Numbered from the stretch's first letter, positions 23,933-36,930 are shown. The stretch: DNA of 64,000 nt from Omphalotus guepiniiformis (GCA_028554645.1 JAQOOI010000017.1:1240001-1304000); one strand, 5' to 3'. The notes: generated by a model from the letters alone, not told the origin. Program-made: numbers and translations.

Positions 23933-26900
23933 CTAGAAAGACCTCAACGAGATCTGTGGCTTGGCGGAATTTTGCATGGCAAGTGCTGATGCGTTACCTC
24001 CAACAGCCTTACGCACAGATTGCTCCAGTAATTCTCGGGTCGGAGCGTCCAACTTCGCAGCTGCCTCTTTGAATGCGGCCGGAGACGTGGATGCATAAGA
24101 AAGCAATTGTTTGATGCTCTGGGATACAACGGGGGAGGGTGACGATTGAGAATTTGCAAGCAAAAGGCTGATGGTAGGAAGAAGGACACCAAGAACGCGT
24201 ATACCTACGAGACATTGTCAGAGGAAGTCGTAGGAAGGTTGGCACCACTTACGCGCTGCTTCGGCAAGTGAAGAGAACAACACCGAGAAGGCTTTCCAAA
24301 CTTCTGTGATAGCTGAAGCATGGCTCTCGGAGATCGAACCATCGCTCACTAGAGGCGCCATTTTCGCAATGTACTCAATCAATGCGGGCATGAGCAGTTT
24401 AACGCAGTGGCGAAGAAGAACGCTACCCGCCGCCGACGCAGCAATCAATGTCCGAGCACATTGAGCTGCAGTAAGTGACACCTGTGGCTCTGCAGTCAGA
24501 AAATGTAAAATGTAGGTGACAAACGAGTACCTCGCTAGTTTCCAGTAATTTCTGAGAGATCAAGAAACAGCAATGTTCCATCACAGCTTCTCCTACTTTT
24601 ACTGACGGCGGGATGATGGTCAGAATAAGTACAGCTGCCAGAAGGTTGTTCTTGACTTTCTTGGCACATGCTAGTCCTTCACGGCCTCTGTTGAATGATT
24701 TTATAGCTCTGCAATTATCCAGCATGTTCACACATACCGCATTTCATCAATATTCAATAGACACGCAGACAGAAGACCATGTATCAAGCGTTGGTATCTT
24801 TCCTGTGAATCTGGCGCAGCCGCAACGGGAATATCCAGCAGCATCTTCAAAGATGGGAACGTAGGGCCAGCTAGGTCAACGTCGGAAGATTCATCTTTCA
24901 AGATTTCTAGGTTTTCAAGAAGTCAGAAACTGACTTCGGACAGCCATATTGAATCATCTACCGGTATAGAGGAGGATAGCAACCGCGCGGACATCCTCTC
25001 TGAAGGTTGTCAAAGTCGATACCGCTACGGCGGTGAACGCAGAAAAACATGCCATGATCATCTTGATGCGGTCCAAGTTGTCACCTTCTAAGGTTGATCG
25101 TGAGATCGTGACCAATTTGCAGCTACTATGCAGAAACTTACGGATGATGTTGCCGCGCGAGGCAGAGGTCGAATGTCTCAAGACATGAGCGCAGATTCTT
25201 AAGCAATGGGATCGGGGGGAAGCTGCGGCGAGCGCCTCTAATGCACTAGGGGAAAATCAGTTCAGTGTTCAGACCAATAAGTCAAAGTGGGTACTTTGAT
25301 CTTTGATCCTGGGTTGCAGCGAATATTGTCAGGACTTCCACTAGGTGTATTTGAATCATTGCAGATTCCGTCATAGCCATGCGGTAGCAGACGCTGATGA
25401 ACTCATCGAATATTGTGGGCTCCAAAATTGCTTTACCGGCGTATTCAGGTCGTACGAGGCTCTTCAAGGTTTGGAGTGCGGCAATGACGGAGGCTTGATG
25501 AGCACTTGAGTTAGTGAGAGAATCGGTGGACGCAGCGGCTAATGCTTCGTATACCAATCCAAAAATGATGAAGAAGAATGCGGTCGGTTCTTCTCTTGAC
25601 TCTTTGGCCGGTTCAGAGGCGCCATTCATTTGATCGCGACCATCCATAGCCGCGAGTATATATGGATCCTTGGCTTGCATGGCCGCGGCTACTGCCTGTA
25701 GCATAATTGACCAAGCGCTTGTGTAGTACTAATCAAGAAAGCCGTTATTATGGTCTAATAAGCAGGCAGAAAGGACATGGTGCGCATACCGGTAACAGAA
25801 CCTCTTTACCTAGGCTAGAATAGGAGGAATCAAGTGTAGCAGAAGAAGTATCGTGCAGAAACTCTGAGTCGACTCTGATACTGGCGTAGTCCCGTAACGA
25901 AGCGATCCACATTGACGCTAGTGTCGCTCGGTAGGGCTTCACCACATCTAAAAGATACGATTGCTGATAACTGGCAACTTCCAGTTGTGCCCATGCAGAG
26001 AGAGTTGATATCCTCAGCATTGCAGAAGCGTTCGGACTAAGCTCGCCCGTTTCTCCCAAGGATACCATTCCTGAGTCTGATCTTGGAGTTAGTTGGCGCT
26101 ATTAGTCTGAAAAAAGTCATCTGACCTTTGGATTGTTCCAGAGCAACAGTGAGTAGCTTGAGAATACGGCCCATCCTCGAGACATCTCTGACCACTCCAC
26201 ATCCGACAAACACTGCACAAGCATGAACGGCCGAAGCTAAGATTTCTGGTGTAGACTCAGCTGAAAAGGCCGGTGTAAGAGCTGCAGTTATTGGTGCTTG
26301 GTGCTGCTCTAAAAGTAGAGCGTCCTCGAAAGCTGGATCCGGAGATTTGGAAAATATCTTCAACGGAATGTTTAGCGAACTCACAGAAGCCACGTTTCAG
26401 AACATATCTGGATAACGTCTCGCAAAACCACCAAACCCTCTAGTCTGATCTCAGTCACATAGGCTGTAGATGCTGTGAAAGCCATCTTGATGAGATCTGG
26501 TACTCGTGTGACAAGCAAACCGGACGTTGGTACATCCCTGCTTTTTGCGAAATGAATGTCAAGGTGCTCTCTTCGGCCGCTCTTGGACACAATAGTACAT
26601 ATCTGATGAAGACATTGAAGTGCGAACAGTTGTGTCCTCCAACGAGAAGTTGAACGACCTCTACCACCTTCCTGATTCCCGAGATTTAAAGACTCGCCCT
26701 CATCGTCTCGAGCATTGGCCGCGTCTGCGACTTGTTGAGAAGCCGTAGTACGAGACATGATGCGCTGGCACAGATCAATCCAAGCAGATGGATTGTAAAC
26801 GACTGTCTGTTGTAACCAGCTAGAGATGACACTTCGTACTCCTTCTACAGAGGAGTCGTCGTCAAGCATACCAAAGAGATCTTCGACTAATCGATCGCCA

Positions 26901-29900
26901 CCGAATTTGGACATCGCAAGTGCATCTTTCTGAACAAGCTGATACAGGGCGTTGATTGAGGCGACTTTGAGAGGTCTGCGAGGTGATGCAAGGTGCCCTC
27001 GGAAACTATTGACGAGATCTGGAATGTTGGCGTGCTCCGGAGCAAACATGAGGAAGTGCTGAAGACACTTGATAGCCTCGACAAGTATGCCTTCGTCGTC
27101 TTCTGAGAAGAACCCATGGACAAGACTAAGTACCAGATTTCTGGTTTTCACAGAATCTTGCATGTCGGGACCGAGAACAGTAATGACAGCATCAATAATC
27201 TGACACACCACCGGATAGGCAGGGTAGTCCCCACTGAGGTTCGCATTTGATAATGAACCGCCTTCTCGTTCATGAGAATCCATAGAATATACTTTCAATA
27301 GCATGCCCAAAGTGCCCGACACATACGGACCATATGCAAGACTGGCAGCATTGATGACCCGAGCCAACGCATTCAGAGCAAAGAAATGCACGACAGGATG
27401 CGGGTCGTTACTCAAAGACATGAGAACGTTTACAGTAGTCTTGAGGACAGCACCAGCAGCGAGGCCACCAACGTGATCGTAAACAGCACCGAAGGCAAGA
27501 GCGCAGCCAGAACGGGAATAGGGATCACGGTTATTTACAACTTCGTCAACGAGAGTCTTCATTTGGCTCGCTAGGAAGTTGGTACCAGCAAGGCTGGCCA
27601 ATCGACCAATCGACTCACTGCTCGCGGACCGCAGAACATGATCCCCGTCAATCAAGATTTCCTTGAGTATCTAAGTTTGGATCACTTTTGGAATATCTTT
27701 AAGGGTTCATACCTTGAGAAAGGGAGCAAGCAAATTGGTGATCTGGGAGCTTCCAAAGGTCTCCCGAGATTCTCGATAATGAGAAGTCGTGGCCTGCCGC
27801 AACGCAAGCACAAGAGAGATGGCTGCATTGACGATTACAGCAGCTTTGCGACCCACGTTCTTTTCAAGTTTGGGTGAGCGGACACACTCTAATAGCTGTG
27901 TCAATGTCCGAGTGGTGGATGCTAGATCTTGTAGAGGCAGTAACTGTGCAAACAGATCTATTGCACAGTCAATGACCGAGGTTGCGGGAGGTGGAGGTTC
28001 AACCAGCTTGTATTCAGTATTCGCTACACGAATTTGACATAGACTCAATGGGTCATGTTCACAGCCACCTAGAACAGGCTTGCGTAACTGCAGCGAAAGC
28101 CGGTGTGAGCCAAGAGAACCAGGGTATGAACGAGAATTAGCGTAACAATGAATCGATAGCGACCTGTACCGTGTCTCTGTTCAGTTTGTCACTTCCGTTC
28201 GTGGTCGTATCATCTGTGGCAATAATACTGTCGTCCAGAACTTCAGTGAATGTAACGCCATAGGCATATCCGTCTGCACTCTGCCATACGGACGTAAACG
28301 AACCGGATGAGGAAGCAATTGCAGCCTGTACAGAAGAGCCAGTGTATCCTTCTGGACTAGCGAAGAGACTGACGACAGATTGGAGAAGAGTTGACTGAGT
28401 GGACTCAGCAATACTAGAGAATCCAAGAATCGAGAAGCACTGATAAACCCGTTTTCGCAGTAATGCTTCTCTAGCTTTCAAGGTGAGACCCTTGTTGAAT
28501 GCCGGCATTTGCATTTCAGGAGTCTCTTCAATGTTCATACTAACGAAGTTGTTCGCAAAGAGTAGCGCATTGCTCAGGACCGAGGCAATGCGACGCCCAA
28601 CATCCAGAGTAACCAACGTCATGTTGTGTTGCAAGAAGCAGACAATGGCACCCAGGGCACTTTCGCGCACATGGAGAAGAAACATCCATTCCGCCACAGT
28701 GCGCCCAGCGTTGTTGACCGAATCTTTAGAAGTGGGTTTAGGCAGTGCATTACGCCACAGTACGAGGAATTGAGGCAGATGCGGTCGCACGAAATTTGGA
28801 CCTAGCGACATCAGCGACGCGATTAGAATCCAAGAAACTTCGACTTCTACCCCCGCCACTTTGACATCATGCTCGCCAGCTCGTTTCAAAAGCTGAATAG
28901 TCATGTCCAAAACCTTCGAACTCACGTCATACGAGACGTACAAAGGGCGCTCTCGAATGATTGAGACCAGGGCTGCAAGACCGTAAGCGTGTCCTAGAGT
29001 TCTGAGATTGACATCGGAAGGGGCGGCAGGAGAGAGAATAGAAGTTAGATCTCTTTGTAGCATATCAATCACAGTAATGATTGTTTTGGGTAGACGTAGT
29101 GGGGTTGAATAACAGAAACATCTAAGGGTCCAGGACGCGTTTACACGGGCTGAATGACTAGGGTGGGCCAGCAGGGTGACCAAAGGCTCTGCGAGAGCAT
29201 CCTTTTTATACCCTTAAGAAATATGTAGTGTTATGATGATGAGAGCGACTTACCTGAACAGGAGGAGGAGCATTGCCCAATTGTTGTAGCAAACCAGCGA
29301 CTTCTCTGAGAACAATGACCAACACTGAGGATGCTGGCGCTACTTGACCAGGCATCATTGCAGGCCACCTCTTCAAATATAAATTGGCTAATTCTCGTAT
29401 AGCGCCAATCTGGCCCTGTTCGCTCAACATTCGGATGCCAATCAAGTCTCGAAGAAGAACGCCAACGAGAGTACGTATTAGCAATACTTCATAGCGGGTC
29501 GTATTGCTTCTGGGATTCGAGACAATCTCCGCCATGAGATGCTGAACGATGAGCGCGTAATTACTTTCGACGAAATTAGCCCCAAGCTTGGTAAAAAGAG
29601 CCACGTAGAAATCGAATATTCCTATTCGCATCTTCCGCGACGTGTTGGGTTTATTGAAGTGAGAAGACAGATGATTGAACATTTCGTTAGGATTCAGCAT
29701 CGGTTTTGTCACCTCAGCATTAGCCTGAGAAGGCGATATGGGATCATCGTTAGTTGTTTCCGCGTCCTTTTTTACTTTTTGCGCAACTTCAGGCACGGGT
29801 ACTGGGCGCTCAATTTGCGTAGAAGCAAGGATATGTCCAACAAGCTGAGCGAGTGATTGTCGAGTGGCTTGGTCTGCGCCCTCGAGGCTTTTGATCGCCG

Positions 29901-30889
29901 AGAAGACAATGGTATCTACATCACCAGTGCTCAAGGTGTGTCCATCAACACCCGAGAAAAGCGAAATCAGAACCTAGAAAGATACAGTCAACAAGGTATT
30001 CAACGCTAGTGCGTCAGACGTACATCTGCTGCAGCACGCTGAACAGGCAAACACTTGTCGGTTAAAGTGGACTTCATCTGCTTCAGGATATCCTTAAAGG
30101 CAGAATCAGTAACAGCTCGTTTTGCAGCTTTCAGTGACTTGGTGAGAGCAATCAAAGAAGAGTAGCGGAGCAAATGCATCTGTTGTTGAAAATGTGAGAG
30201 TTGGACAGCACTAGACAAGAAATTGTGCGATTTACGTTTGAAGACTTTGCAGTTTTCAGCGACAAGACTGAAATTTCCGCCATGAACGACATATACTGAG
30301 TAGGAAGATCAATTAGCTATTCACGCGACTCATCGATTGAAACAAACCTGAGCTCCAAACACCTCCATGAGGTCACCAACACACGAAAACGCAGCTCTAA
30401 ACTTATCAGTCAAACACGTCGAGCTGAGAAAGCCCATAAATCACACATTTTATGTACATCTCTATCTGGAGTCTTGAAATCGGAAGCAACTTTGAGGAAG
30501 GCTTGTAAGGTATCGAAGAGTGTTCTGGTCTCTCCACGGGTGTAAATGATAATCAAGCATCTTGCAACCACGTTCCGTAGTGCGCGCCCGGGAGCAGGAT
30601 AGGGTGAAGGCGCGAGAATGATCTTAACGAGGGTTGCTTCGAGCTCCGATTGTTGTGATTTAACTTGTTCCTATGAACGTTCAGCTATTCAATCAATCCC
30701 AATGAAATGATATACATACGACAGGTATCTCAGCCAGGCGTTTCTCTGTCGACGATAGCCACTGGAATATGTACATTCCACCATTGTCTCCAGACACTTC
30801 GGCCTGCGCAAGGTTCAGAAGTTGAAGTCTCCATGATTTCTCGAACTGACCTCATTGAAAGCCTCGATGATAATGGGCTCGGAAGGCAT
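23933..30889 (-). CDS. LAA1: LAA1/HEATR5-type giant HEAT-repeat protein
   Basis: Start ATG at 30889 (MPSEPIIIEAFNE), stop at 23933, about 17 exons and roughly 2000 residues, the size of yeast Laa1. HEAT helices run throughout; diagnostic stretches are GGMYIFQWLSSTEKRL near the start, YPAPGRALRNVVARCL, LFTKLGANFVESNYALIVQHL, HSARVNASWTLRCF, GCALAFGAVYDHVGGL, HPVVHFFALNALARVI and SPDPAFEDALLLEQHQAP. Family role: accessory factor of clathrin adaptor AP-1 at the trans-Golgi and endosomes. All introns but one read as GT-AG; the exception (26358-26407) is flanked by a 6-bp direct repeat and needs an AT-AG or GT-AT junction to keep DVIQIFSKSPDPAF aligned with HEATR5. Divergent from SFH5, 271 bp apart. 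Confidence 0.9.
26354..26409 (-). repeat. Direct-repeat intron E in LAA1 (AGATAT x2, 50-nt unit)
   Basis: AGATAT on the coding strand occurs at 26404-26409 and 26354-26359. Collapsing the two copies yields DVIQIFSKSPDPAF, gapless against the HEATR5 family. The acceptor AAG is in register, but the nearest GT donor (GTTCTG) lies four bases inside, so canonical splicing would leave four extra bases. A GTTATC donor further upstream would delete three conserved residues. Confidence 0.55.
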
Positions 30890-31160
30890 AAGGCCAACGT
30901 GAGGAGTTACACGCAAGATTGTGGATCTTTGCAGCACGTAGTATCGATTACTTGATTGGTGTCGAGGTAAGATATCGTACTAATAAGTGGTACGTTCACT
31001 GCAGTGTCAGTTAGTGTCCAGGAGCAAATGGCTCATTTAGCGAAATAGTCATGTGACTGCCGCTGTTACAGTACGTTATCTGATAAGATTGTATTTATTA
31101 CCGCAGCTTTAGCAGTGGTGGTACCTTTTTCACGCTCCCAAAACGTTTGTGTAAGTAATA

Positions 31161-32529
31161 ATGGAAAACACAGAGACTACCAGTGCTGCGCCTGCCGCAC
31201 CTGCACCTGCAAGCGAGCCTAAAGTAACTGAACCTCTCTCTACTCCTGCAAAGGACGACTCAGATACTATGCCTCAACCTGGTGCCACCCCGGCTCCTGC
31301 AGCAGCTCCTGTAGCAGAACCTACCCCCGCTCCTACAGCTGAGCCTGCTCCTACGGCAACTGCTCCAACAGGTACTACTCCGGCAGCTACTGAGGAACCT
31401 GAGGAACCCCAGAACAAGCTAACTGAGAAGTTCACCAAGGCTGAATGGGATGCACTCAAATCTTTTCGAGTACGTTCTATCTCTTTGTTTAGTACTTTGC
31501 CTGAATGTTTGCTTTAGAAAGAACTTCCAGAGATAGCTGCGTCTGCGTACACGGATAAGCCTGACGCCAAGACCACTCCCATTGTATTGTGGGGTGTCAC
31601 CATTGACCCAGCTAGTCCAGTAGATGCACGCGTTAGTGTCGTCTTGATGAAGTTTCTTAGGGCTAGGTAACAGTTTCCTGCATTTGCATGTCGTGTCGAC
31701 TCACTTCACTTTTATTAGGAACCTAAGCGTGCCCGACGCGCGCGACATGCTTATTGCTACTCTCCGTTGGAGGGACGAGTTCCGCGTCGAAGCCGCTTGC
31801 AAGGAAGAATTTCCAGAGGACATCTTCGGTCAACTGGGTCATTTATATGGACATGACAAAGCTGGGCGACCGGTCGTCTATGATTCGTCTTCATCCACGT
31901 AGCTCTTCTGTGACTCAATTTCTAATAGCTATAACGTATATGGAGGCAACAAGGATATCAAGGCCGTCTTCGGTGATGTTCAGCGCTTCCTGAGGTATTT
32001 ATTTCGTGCCATTTCTTTATACGAGTCTCATTGTTTGTAGGTGGAGAGTTGCCTTCATGGAAAAGGGCCTCGAGCTACTTGACTTCGAGACTGTCGACCA
32101 GATGATACAAGTACACGGCAAGTGTGACATAACGATACGGTGTATTTCATTTTACTGACTTTGGATGGTGTGTACAGATTATGAGGGTGTCTCAATGACA
32201 AGCCGCGACGCAAACTCGAAGAGTGCTGCCTCCGAAGCAAGCAGTATCTTCTCGAGCCATTACCCTGAGCTCCTGGTTAGTTACATACATTTTGCATATT
32301 GTCCCCTGATCGCTAAATGTCTGTTCTCTAGCACAAGAAATTTTTCATCAACGTCCCGTCCTATCTTAGCTGGATCTTCTGGCTATTCAAACCTATCCTT
32401 CCTGCGGCTACACTCGCCAAGATGTCTGTCGTTGGATCTGGTGCTCATACCATTGGGAAAACCTTATTGCCTCTGATCGACGCCAAAGAGTTACCCAAGA
32501 GGTACGGTGGTGAGGCAGAAGCTTTCTAG
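31161..32529 (+). CDS. SFH5: SFH5, Sec14-family lipid/heme-binding protein
   Basis: About seven exons. An Ala/Pro-rich N-terminal tail (about 90 residues) precedes KFTKAEWDALKSF and a CRAL-TRIO-N/Sec14 domain: VLMKFLRAR, ARDMLIATLRWRDEF, GRPVV, YNVYGGNKDIKAVFGD, DYEGVSM, FFINVPSYLSW and the end ELPKRYGGEAEAF. Sec14-like proteins move phosphatidylinositol between membranes; yeast Sfh5 was reported to bind heme. Two unusual introns: 31878-31928, where CTAT is directly repeated and GT and AG are out of register, and 32118-32177 with a GC donor (GCAAGT) and CAG acceptor. A canonical but only 30-nt intron ending at 31928 would insert about eight residues after GRPVVY. Confidence 0.9.
31878..31932 (+). 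repeat. Direct-repeat intron D in SFH5 (CTAT x2, 51-nt unit)
   Basis: CTAT occurs at 31878-31881 and 31929-31932. Removing one copy plus the segment gives GRPVVYNVYGG. The AATAG acceptor ends at 31928 in register, which makes the donor CT; the nearest GT lies two bases upstream and breaks the frame. Confidence 0.5.
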
Positions 32530-33026
32530 AATTGTGTGAATGTAGTCCACTAGTAATCTCTTCTCCGCCTACTACTTCCGTATGTGCCCAGATTGGAACG
32601 GGTTTTGCCTTTACAGGATTTTGTTTTCACGTTGCCTAGAGCACACGCACTCTATTCGTTGTATTAATTAGTGCTGTTGGCTTGCCCATTGCTAATGCTT
32701 TCATTCATGTTTTGCATTTAATCCTTAGTTTTACATCACTGGAATTAATTTATGCCTAGGCCAATCTGTCGTTGATCTTTTCCAGACCTTGATTGACCAC
32801 CATAGATTCATGAGTCACATTTTTGGTCTTACATCCACTGCTGTATCTCAGTCGATGGAAATCACCGAAAGCGCGTCCAATCTCAACCTTAAGAGTCGTC
32901 ATACTTGATGTACAGGTTGGAGACCGAACCATGCATTTATGACACGGCTTATACTCAACGGTATCCGCGACGAAGACCTTTCTAAATGTTTTCTTGAATA
33001 CGGTACAAAAACAGGAAAGAGGACAT
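32530..33026. other. Intergenic region between convergent genes
   Basis: About 500 bp between the SFH5 and complex I 21 kDa stop codons, AT-rich, with no open frame or structure I can support. It most likely holds two 3' untranslated regions. Confidence 0.5.
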
Positions 33027-33835
33027 TCATGCTTCGGGCTTGGGCTCCTCCTTCACTCCATACTTGGCAGGATCTGTGCCATGGAAAGGATGGTTTACGA
33101 GGTTGAACATAGAGAGAGATATTGAGGACGCGGAAACGAGAAAAGATTGGTGAACACTTACATAGGGAAAGCGGCTAGGGAGAGGCAATTGTCAGGGTAT
33201 AGAATGCATCTTGTCTCACGAACGACGTACCAAACTTGAGCTGCGAGAAAACAGAGTTTCTGTGTGCGGCACCCTGAACCCAAAGCGGCTGGTTGGATTC
33301 GCCATAGAGAGGTTTACCCTCCTTGGCTAATTGACTAAGTTCAGCGAAATCCAGCTCTTCCTCTCGCTTGTTCTCCGTCCAACCCCAGAATCGTTCTGTC
33401 ACAGATTAGGCATCGAATGAAGAAAGAACCAAGAGAGACTGACTGCTTGAGTTCTGATATGCAAGCAAAAAGCCTCCGCAGAAGCCAATGACCGTTGCGA
33501 CTCTCAGCCCCGTTACCATCCGTCTCGCGACAGTGGAGGCCGCATCACCCAGAGCAACTCGACCGGCGGGTAGTTTAGCTGACGGTCCACCTTGGATTTG
33601 CTTCACTTCAATTATTCTTGGGTCGGCCAATTCTGATAACGAAGTGAGTAAATATCCATCCCTGTACCAGTGAGTTCATTGCATCCTTACCCCAAAGGAG
33701 CAAAGCACCGGGTACGGCTACAGTAGCTGCGGCCCATACAGCATAATCAGTGGGTCTGAAGTATCGAACTACACGGAAAGCATGGGGATCTGTGTCAATG
33801 ACAGGATACGGTGTCTTCAGGACCTTTTCGGGCAT
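33027..33835 (-). CDS. NADH:ubiquinone oxidoreductase 21 kDa subunit (fungal complex I)
   Basis: The start MPEKVLKTPYPVIDTDPHAF and DYAVWAAATVAVPGALLLW match the N-terminal family of the fungal complex I 21 kDa subunit; RMVTGLRVATVIGFCGGFLLAYQNS is the second membrane helix and KRFWGWTENKREEELDF the matrix part. An ATG at 33856 in frame is an alternative start. The last part is difficult: after KFGAAFPM the frame meets a stop, but FNLVNHPFHGTDPAKYGVKE with a stop at 33027 follows 53 nt later and looks like the family C-terminus. No AG precedes it; the two sides carry the direct repeat CTATGT. Alternatives are a protein ending at AAFPM, or a longer intron ending in CACAG that skips this block. 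Confidence 0.75.
33107..33165 (-). repeat. Direct-repeat intron F in complex I subunit (CTATGT x2, 53-nt unit)
   Basis: CTATGT on the coding strand lies at 33160-33165 and 33107-33112. The segment starts with a strong GTAAGT donor and has a CT-rich 3' end, but ends in AT: apart from the donor itself no AG occurs on the coding strand between the donor and FNLVNHPF. Confidence 0.5.
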
Positions 33836-34020
33836 GGTAGTGGGTGTCACAGTCACTGAGTCACGCTGAGTGTGATGTGTCTGTCCTCACGTGAATTTGT
33901 GCACTGCGACCTGCCCTCAAGCATCCGGGCCAGAGTCCCTTGTGACTTGAGACTACCTTGCACCCAATTTTTTTCGCTCACCATTGCTGCCAGTGTACCC
34001 GCTGGCCTTCTCGCCCAGAA

Positions 34021-36930
34021 ATGAGCGCCATTCGCTCTACTCGTCGTTCTGCCGCTCGTGCCTCAATATCTTCTCCGTATGCTCGTCCAGCTCCCAAGAA
34101 ATCGGTGTGGCGCCTTCCATCATTACTCCTCCATGTCTTTTTCTGATTCGGGTTCTTGTCGTCCAGTCTTGGTCTATTACAACCCTACTTAGCTACTTTA
34201 ATCCTCTGCGGTTACGCTCCCAAAGCGCAGAATTAGCTCAGGAAGATGACTCCGAATCGGATCCTGAGCTCGATGCTCAAGAGCATGGTCGTTCTGCTGC
34301 TGATGCACTCTCTACCCGGGGACATCAAGTGAGTTGTGGCATTTTCATTTCCAAGTCGTAGTTTCGAATCCTGCTCTAGATCAGCAATACCCTCAAGTCT
34401 AGAAACATTGTTGAGCGACCACCGGCACCGGTGAGCCAGCAGTATGCACCACCGCAGCCCTCTGCGAGTTCTGCATCCTCTCCTTCACCTGCACGTGTCC
34501 CTGTCACTTCGAAGGACCTCTCCGCCGAACCTACTACCCCCCGCGAAGGCCTTGACATCGTTACGTCCTTCTTGGATTCGCATCGTGGTCAGCCCATCAG
34601 CTCTATCGAGGCTGAGGGTCTTATTTCTTTAATCAAGAAAAGTGCACCTGGTGAGTGCTCAACTGCTTCTCTTTCTCTCTCTCGGTATCTCTAACGGCTC
34701 CACTAGCTGAACAACACGAGGTATTTCGTTTTTCGAGTACACCTTCCACGCCGTTGCGTGGTAATTCTCCCGTTCTTCCGTCTGCCAATTCGATGCCATT
34801 TCAATTTTCCGCATCGTCTACATCTCTTAATGGCATCTCATCACCTAATTCGACCCCCAGCAAGCTTCTCAAACATAACCCCAATGGCAGATATCGGTGG
34901 GAAGGTGCTGGCAGCGCGAAGCATGCTCGTTCCCGGAATAGGTTTCATTCACCTGCTTTTGGTCCCTCTCGACTATCCTCAAACCGCTTGGTCTTGAAGG
35001 AAAGTCCGGAGAAGGCGTCTGAACCAATTAAAATGGACACGAAGAGACGGCGAATTGGCGATGAAACGTCGTCTGCTGTCACTCCTAGCGGCCCATCCAC
35101 TCCGCCACCCCGTTCAGGCGCACCCGCACCCTCGCCAACCCGAGCGGCGCATTTTCCTTTTCCTGTGTCCAGTCCTAACGGTTCGTTTTCATCATCGAAA
35201 CCCACTCCTGCGCTCAGCGACAGTAAACCGAAAATCAATGGATACTCTTCTTCTACACCACAACTCAGGCCACCCAAGGTTCTTGCAAAACCGACAACAC
35301 CAGCTAAGCCATCTCCATTGCGGCAGGCATGGGGACAGTCTACTACCCCATCGCCGTCTTCCAAGTCTGATAGTGAGGGTTCGCCGCCGCAGCGGCAGAC
35401 CAAGGCTGCTAATTACATGGCAGAACTCATTAAGGAGGTCACTCCTGTCAGGAAACTTGACGTCAGCAATCCCTACCAAATGGCGAGTCCGGTTCAGATC
35501 ACTACTTCAGCTAGGCCGAAGGCTCGAAGACTTCGTGCAACGGGAAAACCTGCGCTACCTAAAGAAGTGAATGGGAGGTCGAAAGAGGAGAAATCAGCTG
35601 AGAAAGCGAGGGAGTACTCGGCCCAGGCTATCATCGAAGCGACGGTTCCAAAGGTAAATCTTGTGTCTTTTGGTCTGCGAGTTTCCCTTGTTGACAGATA
35701 ATCTAGGGCAGTAAGCGGTCGCGAGCTCCGGCTAGCATAGGAAAGCTAAACGGAAACGGAAACGGAAACGGATTGATCAATGGGTCGTTGACGGCGTCGC
35801 GGTCGCCATCACCTCCCTCCCTTGGGTCCTCACTAACTCCTCAAATCGAAGAGGTTGAGATTGAGGAAGAAGGGAGAAAGTCTACCAAGCGAGCAAAGCC
35901 GAACGGTGTTGGGCTTGCTATTGACGGAAGAACTAAGACTTCACCGTCAAAAAATGCACCGGTTATCGAGGAAGTGGAAGATGACGAAATGTCTGGCACT
36001 TCAACAACTGCTCCCTCAGAAGTGATCGAGGTTGGAAGTAAGTCGTCCGCTCCCCTCAATGCGAGTTCGAGCACGCGCGTCGCTTTTGGTGGAAACTTAA
36101 GAGGTAGCGCGATACCGAAGGAGCCCTCTAAACTTCGGTTCAGCTACAAGCCAGAAACGGCATCTCCGTCCCCTGCTATTTCTCCTGCTGCCACTCTTCC
36201 CACTCCCGAATCCTCAGAAGAGTTTTCTCTTTTCGCGAATGCCATCCAGTCGAAGCCATCGTCTTCAACTGCTGCAGCACAGAAGAAGGACCCTAAAGAG
36301 GCTGCTCTAGCATGTCCAGTGACGTCGTTGCCGTCTTTCTCCTTTAGCCCTCCCATAGCATCTGGTTCCGGTTTGTCGATTAAAGGTATGGAGAAAGCTC
36401 GCAGTGTCGCCAGGAATACTTCTATCGAGTCTTTACCACAATTTTCCTTTTTGGGCGCAGCGAAAGCTTCAGCCCCTCCACCATCTGTGCAGTCATTCAA
36501 CTACGGCGCTGCCGGTTTCAAGGCGCCCAGTAGCAGTGGAGCATGGAAATGTCCAGCCTGCATGTTGGATAATGAAGATGCTGCCGCTGACAAGTGTTCG
36601 ATCTGTGACACTCCCCGTGTCGCAAAAGCTTCTGCAGCGCCGATGCATAGTTTTAACTACAGTGCGGCAGGCTTAAAAGCACCCTCTAGCAGTGGAAAGT
36701 GGAAATGTTCAACGTGCATGTTAGACAACGAGGATACTGCCGACAAGTGTTCGACTTGTGAAGCCCCACGAGCCACTAAGCCTGCTACACCCGCCACACA
36801 AGGCTTCAACTACGCTGCTGCAGGGTTGAAACCACCAGAACAGCAGAATGGGAAGTGGATATGCTCAACTTGTGGGCTAAAGAACGAGGACACTGCGGCA
36901 AAGTGTCAAATTTGTGAGGCGCCTCGGTGA
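34021..36930 (+). CDS. Nucleoporin-like protein with three C-terminal RanBP2 zinc fingers
   Basis: Five exons (34021-34104, 34167-34328, 34380-34650, 34707-35653, 35707-36930) encode 895 residues, mostly disordered and Ser/Pro-rich. The block GRYRWEGAGS with RNRFHSPAFG resembles the Nup153/Nup1-type nucleoporins, as does a predicted NLS-like KRRR. An Asn-Gly repeat comes from tandem GGAAAC units near 35750. The C-terminus has three tandem units, each FNY-x-AAG-x-K followed by a RanBP2 finger (WKCPAC, WKCSTC and WICSTC, each with a second CxxC pair). Such fingers bind Ran or RNA. The exact nucleoporin identity is uncertain. Divergent from the complex I subunit, 185 bp apart. Confidence 0.8.
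36490..36925 (+). repeat. Three tandem FNY-AAG / RanBP2-finger units
   Basis: Three similar units of about 43 codons in frame inside the nucleoporin-like gene, starting at SFNYGAAGFK, SFNYSAAGLK and GFNYAAAGLK. Units 1 and 2 are the most alike, with the same APSSSG linker, pointing to internal duplication. Confidence 0.85.
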
